Of a stretch of 64,000 nucleotides of DNA, positions 34,557-46,228 are shown one piece after another. Origin of the DNA: Setomelanomma holmii (lineage: Eukaryota > Ascomycota > Dothideomycetes > Pleosporales > Phaeosphaeriaceae). The position numbers were made by a program, and so were the translations under genes. Position 1 is the first letter of the stretch. Each line of letters opens with the position of its first letter. The stretch covers positions 1 to 64,000 of the forward strand of contig ML978155.1 of assembly GCA_010015745.1 (NCBI GenBank). Direction: 5' to 3'. The notes under the pieces are model-generated. The model did no database searches, was not told the DNA's origin, and saw only the letters and a list, made by a program, of their open reading frames with translations.

Positions 34557-35840
34557 TTAATACCCTGGTGGAAATTTCAAATTGAAACTCCCTTCCCTTT
34601 GTCTTTGGGTTCGATAGTCGTCATCGTCAGTACCCTGCATCGCGCGTTCGACAGTGCAATTGTTGCGAATCAGATCTGCGGCTTCCGTTCCTATTAGACT
34701 TTGTGCGGCTGATGCGAGACGAATTTGATCCCTGTCCTTTGGTTAGGGTAAGACAATGCGTTTGTTCAGCGACCAACTGACCAAAATAGGTGCGCCGACG
34801 GGTCGGGACACTTTTCCGCGACATCCGAACGCAGGTCGCCTGTGCTACCACCCGACAATACTCTTAGACATGGCTGCTCAACATGTGCGATATATGGTGT
34901 TCGTTTGTCGATACCGAGTGCGTCGGCTAGACCAGCAGTGCTCAGTTGGCTCTTTCTAACCAGTTCCATGACTACATCGTTTGGATCAAGGAGAAAGAGG
35001 TCGCTTTTTGTCCACTGCGTTGCGCTGCGAAGCAAGACCGCGTTCCAGTATGCGACCAAAAAGTCGGACTTGTGCTCCAGCTCTGCAAAACCATCGCGAG
35101 TATCATTCTTGGTCGATTGAAATCGTGGCAGGAATGTGATGTCCATCATCGTGGCAAGCACAATCTTCATTGGAGTGACTCCATGCGCCGCTAGTAGATC
35201 AAGCTGGCGGAAAAGCTCTGTGATGCTGTTATCGATCGCATGCATGGCGAACTCCACCTCCAATTCCTGGAATCCAAGTAGATCCCAAAGCCCGAAGTAG
35301 ACCGTGAAGACTGTCCAATTATCCGTTGAGCGCAAGCTCTGTGGAAGGCTGTACCTCTCCTTCTCGTATCTGAGGTAGTCTTGCACTTGAGTCTTGAAGT
35401 CAGTAGAGGTTCGAAGGTCGTCCTGACGGGTCATCGCTGCCGAGTAAATGTCTGAATCAATCACAGAGCCAGGAGTTTTGTTGTCTTGAGTCAACCACGA
35501 AGGGCGAGCGAAGTTGTCGATGCGATCGCAAGCGAGCTGTAATGTATCAGTATTTGCTTTGTCGAGTGAGTCGAAGACTGACTTCTTTGCAGAGCGTCTC
35601 AGTCCAGATCTCGCCTCGATCAGGATCTCGGACCTCTCCAGACATCGGAGCTGGCAGAGCAACTCGATAGCTCCCGGTGTCTGACCAATCGTCGCCGAAC
35701 ACCACGACATTATGTGCCGTGCCTCGCCATGAACTCTTCATTTGGCTTCCTAGTCCCAAGGAGCGTTGGTCGTAGAAGAAGAAGAGGATGATTAGGACAA
35801 CAGCCGCCGCGCAACCATGCAGTTTCGAAGGGGATCGCAT
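34557..35840 (-). CDS. SGNH/GDSL-hydrolase-like protein lacking catalytic Ser and His (395 aa)
   Basis: There are three exons: 35583-35840, 34782-35536 and 34557-34731. The introns are 46 and 50 bp, donors are GTCAGT and the total divides by three. The ATG at 35840 gives a short basic start and one hydrophobic segment (CAAAVVLIILFFFY), a likely signal anchor. Block I reads VVVFGDDWSDTG, where the family has GDS with the nucleophile Ser. The terminal block reads FWDQIRLASAAQ, where the family has D-x-x-H with the catalytic His. Both catalytic residues are therefore replaced (Ser to Asp, His to Arg), although the frame is open throughout. The fold is probably kept (DNFARPSWL, FTVYFGLWDLLG). It is probably a non-hydrolytic relative facing the secretory lumen or cell surface. 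Early decay by missense change is the alternative. Confidence 0.75.
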
Positions 35841-37846
35841 TCTATCCAGCACCGTGAGACCAGCCGAGACCCAGAGAAAAAGAACAGAAGGCGACAAAAA
35901 GACAGCGAGATTGCTTGCTATTGAATTCAAACATGAGAAGAAGAGACATGTTTGTGAAGAGGTACGAGGCGGTGGAGACCAATCTCGCTGGGGTTAGCCA
36001 CATGATAGGCATTACGACGCCCAGGACGTTGAAAGCCCGTCATCCGCCCACTGACCAGGGTTTGAGCCATCTCATTATGCCGTGTAAGGCAACGCGTCGC
36101 GTGCGCCATTTGATCTGGGAGGGCCGGCATCTTATAACCGCATCTAAGATGCGTGCGCGTCCCGGCCCAACCTGAGTCCGCTTTGGCGCCCCAGCGGTTG
36201 CGGCTGCGGTCGTTGCCAAGCACCTTTCCATCGTTGCAAAGATGTCAGTAGCTTCGGGATCTTCGGAGGCAACTCACACGACCTCATCCCAAGTCGGGAC
36301 GCTTGATGTGATGGCCAAGCCCTGTTCGTGGGTTCTGGAAGGAGGCGTAATGGAGTTCCACAACGGGAAGCCGCTACGCGAAAGCTTACGCACATCCCGG
36401 TTCACTGCGTATTCCCGGTAACGACTATTCGCACCGAGCCTCTTCAGGAAAATTCCCAGCTCAGGGCCGGTGAGTTGATATTTTGTCCCGTGAAGCCTGT
36501 CTCTTCACCTTGCGCCCTATTACATTCTGTGTTACGCCCGGGCGAATTTGCTGTAGTACCAGAGTGTCTCCTTGACACCCACTTCTAGTTGATGTCTCGT
36601 CGTGTTGTATTTTGCTGTACTACATTGCCCCTACTTCGATTGTTACACTTGGGCGTCTTGCTGGTACCATCTTCTTCGTGTTGTCCTTGTTCTTCTCCGT
36701 CGATATCACCATTTGAGAGCAGCCACTCTGCAGCTGCTGAACACCCCTTTCGTCGATCTCGCACCATTCAATTATTCTCACTAACTTCTTCTTCATCGTC
36801 ATGTCGTGCTTTTACACAGTCTTCCAATGCAGTTTGTGCCACCTCGGGTTCAGAGGCGAAATGGAACGATCGATCCTGGTCACCTAAAGAACTGCCCTGC
36901 CAAAAAGAATCTCTACACGCATTCGACGTCTTGCATCGGTCGTCATGGTTTTTCCACTCATAACACAAGTAGACGCTCGTCGCATGCAGCATTGGTGCAC
37001 CTTCGCGTGGCGGGGAATGGTGCGCACTCCAAGGAGCAAGTAGTCAGATCATGCCATGGACAGCTGCAATGCTGAATGTCCTTTGTAAGCCTATGGCCGT
37101 TTGGTGACTTTTCTAAGTATGCACTGCAGACTAAATAAACGTAGGTAAAGCTTCGTTTCAGATCTCATTGCCAAAGGCTATTCTCTCTTGCACTTTGTCC
37201 TGCCTAGCGTGCCACTACAGCACGTGCTGATTGCCTATAGCTTCCAAGAACTTCTTTGGGTTCTGTACTCCTGCTCACGCTTCCGTGAAGTAAAGCGCAC
37301 ATTCGACTGTCAAGAGCAATGTATGGTTGATTGGTTCATCATGCCTCGTCGCTCGAACCGCTTGTGGTGGTCGACATCTCGGGAGTACAATGAGGCGGCG
37401 AAGACGGATCCCGAGGAACTGGAAACCTGGTCTGAACGTATGCGTGCAGCGCAGGAAGAACAGGCTCAAGAAGGCGCCGCATAGATGCGTTCGCGAGTTT
37501 GACGATTGATTTTGCTTCATGGTGCATGCACCCTTTCAGCTACGCTATGATGCTTATCTCGGCATTGGAAGCTCCAAGGTAGTCAGTGTTAACAATGAAG
37601 CTTAGTCTCGTGATCTGGTGGTCGATCTGAACGTTCCAGGGTATTTGTCATGACTCGGATACTCGCAGATTTGTTCACCCCGCTGTTTGCTTCATTAGGA
37701 ACGGCGGCAGATGCTTCGTCGGACGACATGTCTGCACTTGTAATTAGTCGTGGATGGCCAGCGGTCACGGCCTATGTATAGCTTGTCTCGCACCGATCAG
37801 GCTTCATTGCGTCTCCCGATTTTCGATTCAGACCTAGACCGATCCC
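35841..37846. other. Long intergenic stretch, 2 kb
   Basis: I find no gene I can support. A short plus-strand frame (37323-37484) gives a hydrophilic 53-aa peptide ending in a Glu/Gln-rich helix, with no family match I know. Other ORFs overlap one another. No repeat was recognised. Confidence 0.4.
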
Positions 37847-40211
37847 ATGGACCACTTACCTTCGCCTAAGAAACCGACCTGGGGCCTCATCGAATTTACA
37901 TGTCTCACCTAAGAGGACTATGACGGCGCAGATCCAGAGGACTACCCGACGCGATAAGGCTTCGAACATCGAGATTATATCGAGTGGGAAGCATTCCTTC
38001 GATAGCCCTGCGCCGGCAGTCGAACGATTTCTACAGCACTGGCGCTATTTTGGCTTGATCGCTTCCATCTTTACATACCTGGACAATAGTTGACCAAAGT
38101 TGGATAGTTTAACTCGGCTCAATGCCGCCAACGAATGCGTACTTGACACATCGAAGCTCGTGGATATCACTCATGAGACCATTTTCAGCCTGCCTTTCCG
38201 AGAAGCGTTCGATGCCACGAAATGCTGGAAGAACGCGCAACGATTATACAGAAAATTCGAACAAGAGGTCTTTGGCCTGAAGTCAGAAGAGCCGGCAAAC
38301 ATGGATGAAAAGAACAAGAGAATGTTTGACAAGGTATCACTGACTACATAACTGCACGGCTTTTCCATGAGAGATCTTCTCGACATACAAACTCAGTACT
38401 CCATTTGGTTGCTGCATGAGTTCATCGACAAAGTCTTATACTTCGGACCAGTCTTCTACAGTTCCTGGAATCAGAACAATGACCAGAAGAAGTTGCTTGT
38501 CAACCGCAATGTGCGAATGACGGGCGAACGCGATAACGACGGACTTTGCACAAAAAACATGGTCAGTGCAGGTTGGCATCCCGCTCAGGTCAGTAGACTC
38601 AGGACTTTGCTGCCATTGAGTGGTATGCTGTACGTTGTAAACCTGCCGAGGCCCAACGACAATGTCGACCACCATGCGTGCACCAATCGTGTGTGTCGAC
38701 ACCAGACGGTGAATGCCGCAACATATCGGACGCGCCACGAGCAGGCTTGCCAGAGTTGTGAACATGTAGGACCTCACAACTCTTTCCAACTCGCAACAAT
38801 CCTGCAAAACGACATTTTCCCTGTCATTGAAATCGACTAACGATAACCGGCTACTAGATTGGTACTTCAACCAGTCGGGAAAATACACGATATCTCGCAA
38901 TTTCACATGTATGGTCCAATAGCTTGGGTAGAGCGCAAACCGCTTTGTCAGATCCGTCGCCCAAGCGAACTCGTCGAGGGGCCTAGCCATGAAAAAACGT
39001 GAGCTGTGTTGCACCACGTTCTGGATTGATACCATATGCTGTCCTGTGGAAGGCGGCGCACCTCTCCAGAATCTCGCGCTCGAAAGGATGAAGGAAACTT
39101 ATGAGCAAGCTGCGGGAGTGCTGGTGCTTGATTCCTATTTGTTCAATGAAAAGGCCGAAGGACTCTCTAATGAAGAGAAATTGATGCGTGTACTCTGCTG
39201 CGAATGGATGACTCGTCTCTGGCATGCTCGAGTATTGAACGCGCGTCAAGGGCTAACTGACTTGTCTCGCTATGATGCAGGACGTATCAAGAAGGCGTAT
39301 TAGCGAAACGCCTCTTTTCCAATTTTCCGACAGACCGTACGACTTGAGCAAAGGATTCAAAGAACTGATCCAAAGGAAGAGCAATCATTTGTTTTTATCG
39401 TTCCAACACCCACTTGCTTTGCGCGTTCAGGAATTTCGTGGACCCTTCCCACCAGGCTTCGACTCTCGCAACAAAATGGTCACAATCGCGAAGACCTTTC
39501 GAATTTCAACCACAAGTGTTGTCTCAGACGAGGCCATATGCTTGACCAATCTTCTGGGGCTCGATACGCAGACCATCACGAGTACATCGCCCACAGAGCC
39601 AGAATCCTGGAGGATGTTACCCCAGATGGCTCTTGATATTACTTTTAGTCGCGCCATCAACTTAGAGCAATCCAGTTTCAGGTGGGCGCCGAAGACTCTC
39701 CTCCGGCAGCCTGCAGGCATGGATTTAAACCTCGGCTTGCACTACCATTTCGCGAAAACTTTACACCCTGGGGGCATTGCGCAAATTTCAGATGACGGCC
39801 TAGTCTTCCAGTGCAGAGGTCACGATCTTCGGCAGTTGTTCACGGATGCTATCCATCATGGAATATTGTTGATGACCCAGGGTGGCGAATGGTTTAAGAT
39901 ATGGGGGCAAGAGAGTATACGCCTGGGAAACATTCGTAGACCACCATCAGGAGGCCTAGCAAAGCTCATGCTCACATATGATCAGCAGGATTACGAGAGT
40001 AGACGAGACAGATCCTTGGTGCGGAGGTCAAGCACATGGAGTACTCGTGCCCAAGTACAGCTTCGGGGCCAATCGCCGTTACGTGGAGTGGATAGCCCAC
40101 GTCGATTTTACTCGGCTGGACACTAAATGGAACGAACTCACGATTACCATTGCCGAGAAAGGACGACTGCAAATGCTAGACCCGATGTGGAAGGGAGTCA
40201 AAGAGCTATGA
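37847..40211 (+). pseudogene. HET (heterokaryon incompatibility)-domain protein, heavily decayed
   Basis: Fragments in all three plus frames line up with a fungal HET protein. The start is MDHLPSPKKPT (37847), then YDGADPEDYPTR, and in another frame VERFLQHWRYFGL. Next comes a long piece with LPLSGMLYVVNLPRPND and CRHQ. The HET core is split: ISHVWSNSLGRA in one frame and FWIDTICCPVEGGA in another. Then come the Trp-rich LCCEWMTRLW, a C-terminal stretch (FSDRPYDLSKGFKEL) and a tail with VDETDPWCGG. Stops include TAA at 37910-37912 and 38349-38351. At least three frameshifts are needed (about 38000, 38880 and 39980). Functional HET proteins trigger cell death after fusion of unlike strains; this copy cannot encode one. 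Loss of such genes is common. Confidence 0.8.
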
Positions 40212-40348
40212 AGCGATACCAGCTGGTGTTTGAATTAAGTGGTCTCGCCCGGTTCGACTGTTCAGAGGCACTACCCAGTCGAGGCGACATTAGGATCTGG
40301 AGTCTTTTGCTGATCGTCACCAAATTCCGAGACAATACCACCTCGATT

Positions 40349-42175
40349 CTATTCCGGGTCCTTCTGCTTCTCTTTCTGCTCCTTGATTCGAACCCAGACT
40401 ATCATCGCGACAGCCCCAAGAAGTATGGCAAAAGCTATAGGCCCGCCGACAGCCACTAGCATGCCCCACCCAAGAATCCTCGCACCAAGTCCCACGTCCT
40501 TGAACATGCCAACGAGAAAGGACGCCAGGATGAGGAGACCGATGATGACGCTACCAGCGGAAAAGGCTGCATGGAATAAAGGGCGAGCGTACAGTGCGTA
40601 CCAACCGTACTTCTAAGATCTGCCGAAGAGTTCGAGCACGATGTTGCGCAATGCGATCGAGAATAACATGATGACAACGATGGTGATGAGAAGGACGACG
40701 ATACCGATAAAGTCGTAGAGTCTCTCTCCAAGCTCGTCGAATCGGAAATGCATGCTGAGGACCGCCGCGGAGAGAGAAAGTGGAAGGAAGATGGTGGCCA
40801 GGAGCGTCAAAGCTTGGACGTTATTGGACTGATTGATATCTCGAGACAAGTTAAGGAATTTCAGCTTTCGCTCTAAATCACTGGACAACCGTTCCAGTCG
40901 AGATTTGGCATCTTTGCAGCAGTAATTTAGTTCTGCTCGCAGAACCGAGAGCTTGGCCTTGGTGCCTGGGTTGCTGCTGTAGACATCATCTCGCAGTGCG
41001 ACAAGAACGTCGGTAAGCAGTGAGATGCTTGATTGAAGCTCAGTGCTGACATCAGAGAAACGGCCATAGAGCTCCGCGTCGTCCATGATGGTCCGGAGGT
41101 TCCAGCGTCGCAATGTGGAACGACGTGGATCAGTGTCGTTCTTACGGCGACACGCGTATTCTGACGAGATCCTCTCAAGAAACTCAGTAAACAGTATTAA
41201 GTTCGCGTGGTGATACTGCAAGAGGAATGCCCGTGTCCAGGTGTTGGTGGTTCTCAAGGGCTGATATATGGGCTCAAGCTCCACAATTTTTGACGCAAAT
41301 TGTTCTGTGGGGAAGCATGGATTCCGTGAGGCATTCTGCGTTGTATTCTCGCAGGAGATAAACACTGTCTATGTCAGCTTTTGGCAAATCAACAAACGTA
41401 AGCTCCGCAGAAGGTATGACGTTACCACTGAGCCGGTCTCCTCCCTCAACTAGGCGTATATCCTTCACGGTAAGACCCCATTGCTGATCGGACTTGCCCA
41501 AGAGCTCCACGACATCCTCTTAATATCGATTATCTCTCTTCGCAAGGGGTGCTTCACCTTGAGGTCGGAGGAACTGTGATCTAGAGGATTCAAGAAGCTC
41601 CATCCTTTTAGGCGATACCATTCTTGTGGGCGATGGCTGTGCCATTGAAACCCCAGTGTGTCCAGAACAGGGTTTGAGCTTTGGTCTCTTAGGATGTTAG
41701 ATAACGGGATATCGGAAGCTTGAATATCTGCTCGTTGGACCTTCGTAGTCCTTTCGTCTAGTTTGCTGATATACACGCGCATCATACCAGACTCTTGTTG
41801 CGGCAAGTCTCGAATGGCGGTAAGCACTTCGATCTCACTCGAAACGAGAGTGAGGTTGACAGCCTGGCTTGCTGGCGATGCATTACTGGAGCTGGGTACC
41901 GGAGACCGGAAAATCCCAGACTGCGAGGTAGCAGTGGGGTGATAAAGGTCGCCTTTGTGATGAAGGCTCACGTCGCCAGGACTGTTCGAGCTCTAAGATC
42001 TGAGAGGCGATTGAGATCGCAGCAAGAGCTTCCATCCTGAGGCAATAACGATGGTATAGACCAAGAAGAAAGGACTAAAGACGTGGCGACGTGGCGACGA
42101 TGGAAACGACTTTCGAGCTTCTGAGACAAGAGAGTTCACGGGTTGTGGCACAGGAGAAGAGGTGCGGAGTAGCAT
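40349..42175 (-). pseudogene. CorA-like membrane protein, broken by stops and frameshifts
   Basis: The ATG at 42175 opens a frame interrupted by TAG at 41993-41995. It continues to about 41520, where a one-base change of frame is needed (IIDI, then EDVVELLGKSDQQWG). A second change is needed at about 41290-41340, before KIVELEPIYQPLR. The conserved CorA-like part follows: a coiled region, then NNVQALTLLATIFLPLSLS and SMHFRFDELG. The latter stands where true CorA has GMN. A TAG at 40613-40615 then stops the frame. The sequence beyond it stays open to 40349 with further hydrophobic segments and a charged tail (KEQKEKQKDPE), so the stop looks acquired (CAG to TAG). CorA/Mrs2 proteins carry Mg2+ or other divalent ions; many fungal CorA-like proteins have unknown roles. 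Confidence 0.75.
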
Positions 42176-42405
42176 GGTCAGCCATCTCTACTATGTGGTG
42201 ACGAGGCTGAGGCTCTGCAATCTCGGTCCCTGATGTGTGTTGGAGGCCGTAAATCACAGCACGTGAAGATGTGATAACGCCTTTCCGCATTGGGAACCCC
42301 GCGCTTCACGTCAACACACCGCGCAACGCGATCAACAAACCGATCACGACGTCATGGCAAGTCTCAACCCACTATCTGCACCCAGCACATGCTAACTGCT
42401 ATAAG

Positions 42406-43446
42406 GCACCGACGCGGTCCGGCGAGAGTGGCGCAAAGAAGCGTCGTGGGAGACCTCCAGGAAGTCGCAAGTCCGATGCGACCCAGTCTGCGCCGAAGCC
42501 TGTCGCGGGCAAGAAGAACAAGACCAAGCAAAAGGCTGCGCCGCAACCCGAAGCTGAGGATGAGCTCTCTGGTCTAGCAGTCGATGACACCTCCCGACGA
42601 CGCCCAAAGAAGCGGAAGGCGCACGCTGAACCCGACGATATCGCCGAAGAAGAGCCAAAGTCGCGTAAGAAGTACGTGCAGTTGGAGGTGAGGACAAAGC
42701 GCATACCCCAGGAACAGATCGAGACATGGCCACAGGTGTCTCCGCAGGTGTTGGAGCAAATAGTAGCTGTCATACGAGATGCAAAGAAGGACATTGCCAA
42801 CACACAGCGAGACGAGCGCAGAGTCATTGCGGCCCACAACACGCTCAACCCTCTCGTACGGAAGCTCACACGCCAACTAGCGGCCTCGAGGATACCACCG
42901 CAGGCTAAAGATATACATTTCAATATCGATAAGCTTACGGAGCGCAACGCGCAAGTCTACCGGGAGGTCACGACAGCTCGGCATTCGAAACAGCTCCTGA
43001 CCGAACAGGTCAAAGTGGCGGAACATCTTGTCAGGAGGGACGAAGAGAGTCTGGAGCAGCTGAAGACAAATGCAAAGAAGTGGAGGACAGAATGGAAGCA
43101 CCAGGAGAAGCACGGACGGGTATGGACATGAACCGCAACCACAAAGGCAATGGCTAATACACTGCAGATTCATCCTCTCCTCCTCGAGTCTGAAAGGACA
43201 ACGATGAACAGCGATGGTCCTGACGACATCGGGCTGAGGCGATCGGTCCCAGCGGATACCACGCTGCTCGACGAGCCCGACGACGAGCTCGCTCCCGTGC
43301 TCGAACTGCTTCGTCGCAGTCTGGAGAATATGCAGGGGAATCATACACAGGTCGACGGTATCGAAGGAGCGATGCGTGACGCACAAGCCGCATCAGATGA
43401 TGTGCTCTTCAGGCACGCCAGCGCACAGCAGTATGCGAGTCTTTGA
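42406..43446 (+). CDS. CENP-Q-like kinetochore protein with AT-hook, 5' end unresolved
   Basis: Two exons are visible: from 42406 to 43119 and 43168-43446, with a 48-bp intron (GTATGG donor, CTGCAG acceptor). The frame upstream of 42406 contains no ATG. A branch-like GCTAAC and an AAG acceptor sit just before 42406, so I infer an unseen first exon. The product has an AT-hook (KKRRGRPPGSRK), a basic disordered stretch, and then a helical domain (QEQIETWPQVSPQVLEQIV, LNPLVRKLTRQLA) followed by coiled coil, as in the CENP-Q/Fta7 family of the inner kinetochore (CCAN). An acidic C-terminus follows in exon 2. In the complex it would pair with a CENP-U-type partner. Family assignment rests on domain layout and remembered pattern, so it is moderate. 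Confidence 0.6.
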
Positions 43447-44286
43447 TATCGGCATGCAGGGGGAGACGGCGTTTGTGATTGGCTTCTAGAAAGTCGCATC
43501 TGTTCCAGGAGATATGCATAGCTCGGCGTTCGGATTGAGCGGTCTGGCACACACGATAACGCCGCACTAGGTCTGACTTTGTGGAGGGCGCAGGAGTTCG
43601 TGGGGTTTCTGCATCGATCCAATGCATCAGCGCAGCTTTGTGCGGATAGATCTCGTGTCAGTGTATAGGTTAACGAAGCTGGAATATCCAATCGGATGGT
43701 GTAGTCGAGTTTGCACTACAACGCGCATCATCATTGACCATCTTCTGGTACTCGATATAGCACTGGCAATACCGATACTATGATCATCGGGAGTCGTGCA
43801 TGCAGACGAGTATTATCATATGCGGTGCTCCCATACCTGGTGGTGATTGGCTGGCTCCGAGCCTCTCGGCGCAGCGGCACCCACATCTTTACATGTCAAT
43901 GACTCGGCGCAGGAGGGAACATAAACACCGCTAAAAAGCTTCGCCCTCCATTTCAGCAGCTTGGGGCACCGGCGGTGTGGAAGAATGCTTGTAATGGCCC
44001 GCTGTCAGATGCGCAGTTAGCTAGGGGCGGAGGGAATTTCCCCACCTCGGCGCAGTTCCGGTTTCTTCCCGAGGGTCGGCTACGCACGCGACGCTGAACA
44101 TTCACTGATGCGCGCGTGCTTCTGAAACATCAACTCCACCGTATCTTTGCCTCAACTCAGACAGCCTTGTACGACCAGACAACGTGCTCTCCAGCTGCCG
44201 AAGCTCATCCTATATGCGGTATCGCTAGTAGAATTGTGGGACGCATCGATCCAAGAAAAGCAACCGCACCTGATCAGCCTCGCTTG
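43447..44286. other. Intergenic, promoter region of the ERT1-like gene
   Basis: This 840-bp stretch has no ORF with motifs. It is the probable promoter and 5' leader of the regulator that starts at 44287; a possible upstream in-frame extension from 44116 lacks an ATG. Confidence 0.5.
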
Positions 44287-46228
44287 ATGACGGATAGGGT
44301 GCGCAAGTCCAATGGAGCTTCGTCGAGTGATATGACGTCCTCAAAAGATGCAAGTCAGGGCAAGGAGACCTCTGCAGCAAGTGCGCCCAAGAGCAGCTCA
44401 CCATCCAAAGAGAAGCGCGCTACAGCGCAAGACTCGGAGACACCGACGAAAACATCAAAGAAGCGTAGAAAGGTCAATCATGGTATGGCACTCATGTTGT
44501 GTACCCTCATAAGTCTCTGTAGCCCTGCTGACTTGACTCTTCCCATCTAGCGTGCATATACTGCAGACGTTCGGTGAGCTTCAGCCACCTTTCCTTGGTT
44601 GCAATACATCGTATTATGCTGCGTTCAAAAACATTCTATGATGACGGCTAACCCCACGTCCCTCAGCATATGACCTGTGATCTTGTAAGTGTATCGATAT
44701 CATGCATGATTCTAGCGCTGATTGTTGCTTCTTCTGTACAGGAGCGACCATGCACGCGGTGTGTCAAACGAAACATTGGGCACTTGTGTCATGATGAACC
44801 CCGTGAAGGGGTAAAGAAGTCGAAGTCAGAACCAGAAGGTGCCCCTGGAGACAGCGAACCCTCCAAGAATGGAACGAATAGTTCCGATGCCACCTTGGAG
44901 GCCATGCCTCAGCGGAACGCCTCAAACGCAGGGCTCAGTCTGGTGACTCCTCTCATGCCCAGTAGAGGTGCCAGCACAACATCAATCGCGGATACTGACT
45001 CCGTGTCTGCGCCCCAGCTTCCATCTACTGACCAACCTTGTGAGTCGCACATTCATTCAGCTCTCAATGACGCTTGTCACTGATCATCGTAAAGTCTTGA
45101 ACTACAATGATTTATTTGCTTCCTCCTCCGCCCAGAACAACTTCCAGGACATGCACCAGTTCCATCCATCCTACATGTTCAACACATCCGAAGTCAGCAA
45201 CGAGTACAATCTGCTCAACGATTTCCTCAACAACAGCCTCATGGACGATGGGGCCTTTTATGGCGGTGGAGACTTTCACAACCTATTTACCGATGCATCT
45301 TTAATGAACCCGATGGGTACTCTTACCAACAACTCGACCTTCACTCCAAACGCGCCGAGGAACGCACAACTACTACCACCACCCGCTCAGGCTGCTTCAG
45401 AGAGTGCACAGCAGCGGTCTTCAGGTCGCTTTCCCATTGACAAGGCACGAGAGCGATATCTCATGACAGCGGCCGATCCTGCAGGTTCAGACAGCCCTGA
45501 AGAGCGAATGAACAAGCTGCTCAAAGCTAAGATGGACGCCGGACTTCTGAAACCTTTCAACTATGTCAAGGGCTACGCGCGCTTGAACCAGTACATGGAG
45601 CAGAATCTCGCACAGATCTCACGAGTTCGAGTACTACGACAGCTTGATCGATTTCGACCAAAGTTTCGCGAGCGAATGGAGAAGTTGACGGACGTCGATT
45701 TGGTGCGCATCGAAATGTGGTTTGACAAAAGCCTGATGGAGTACGACCGCGTCTTTGCTAGCATGGCCATACCTGCTTGCTGTTGGCGGCGGACGGGAGA
45801 GATATACCGAGGCAACAAGGAAATGGCACGCCTGATTCACGTGCCGATGTCCAAACTACGAGACGTGTGTCTCATTTCCCAGAGAGTCTGGACCTTCTCG
45901 CTGACTCTGAACAGGGCAATATTGCTCTACATGAGATCATTGCCGAGCCATCGTTGGTATCATACTGGGAGAAGTTTGGTGCCATTGCCTTCGATCACAC
46001 CCAGAAAGCGATCCTCACTAGCTGCTCGCTAAAAACCCCAGATCCGAACTCAAAGGACCCTGAGATTCGATGCTGCTTCTCCTTTACGGTGAAGCGTGAC
46101 ATGTGGAACATGTAAGTTTGCGTAATCACCATCTAGTAGCAGCACTGACAGCATGCAGCCCAGTCTTGATCGTAGGCAATTTTCTTCCTATTACCGAAGC
46201 TACCCCTGGGCCTCTACCATCTTCCTAG
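44287..46228 (+). CDS. ert1: ERT1/AcuK-type Zn2Cys6 activator of gluconeogenesis (523 aa)
   Basis: There are seven exons: 44287-44482, 44551-44573, 44667-44684, 44742-45039, 45095-45864, 45915-46111 and 46159-46228. The sum divides by three. The zinc cluster is split over four exons. It reads KKRRKVNHACIYCRRS, HMTCDL and ERPCTRCVKRNIGHLC, with six Cys. This is the characteristic ERT1/AcuK/AcuM sequence. A Ser/Thr/Asn-rich middle follows, and then a PAS-like C-terminal region (SYWEKFGAIAFD, CCFSFTVKRDMWN, PVLIVGNFLP). Known members bind CCG-type sites and activate gluconeogenic genes such as PEP carboxykinase on non-fermentable carbon. Exons of 23 and 18 nt are unusually small. The gene is intact and sits in the conserved half of the window. 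Confidence 0.9.

Noticed and set aside
35537..35582. Frameshift in the SGNH gene between LCKE and LACD
   Set aside because: A 46-bp intron (GTCAGT donor, TTACAG acceptor) joins the two parts in frame.
1..42175. All stops and frameshifts are sequencing errors
   Set aside because: The 2571-aa PKS, 1179-aa LYS2, 979-aa SPO22 and 774-aa hydrolase need no correction, and errors would not concentrate in one half or favour CAA/CAG/CGA/TGG. A few single-base indels could still be errors.
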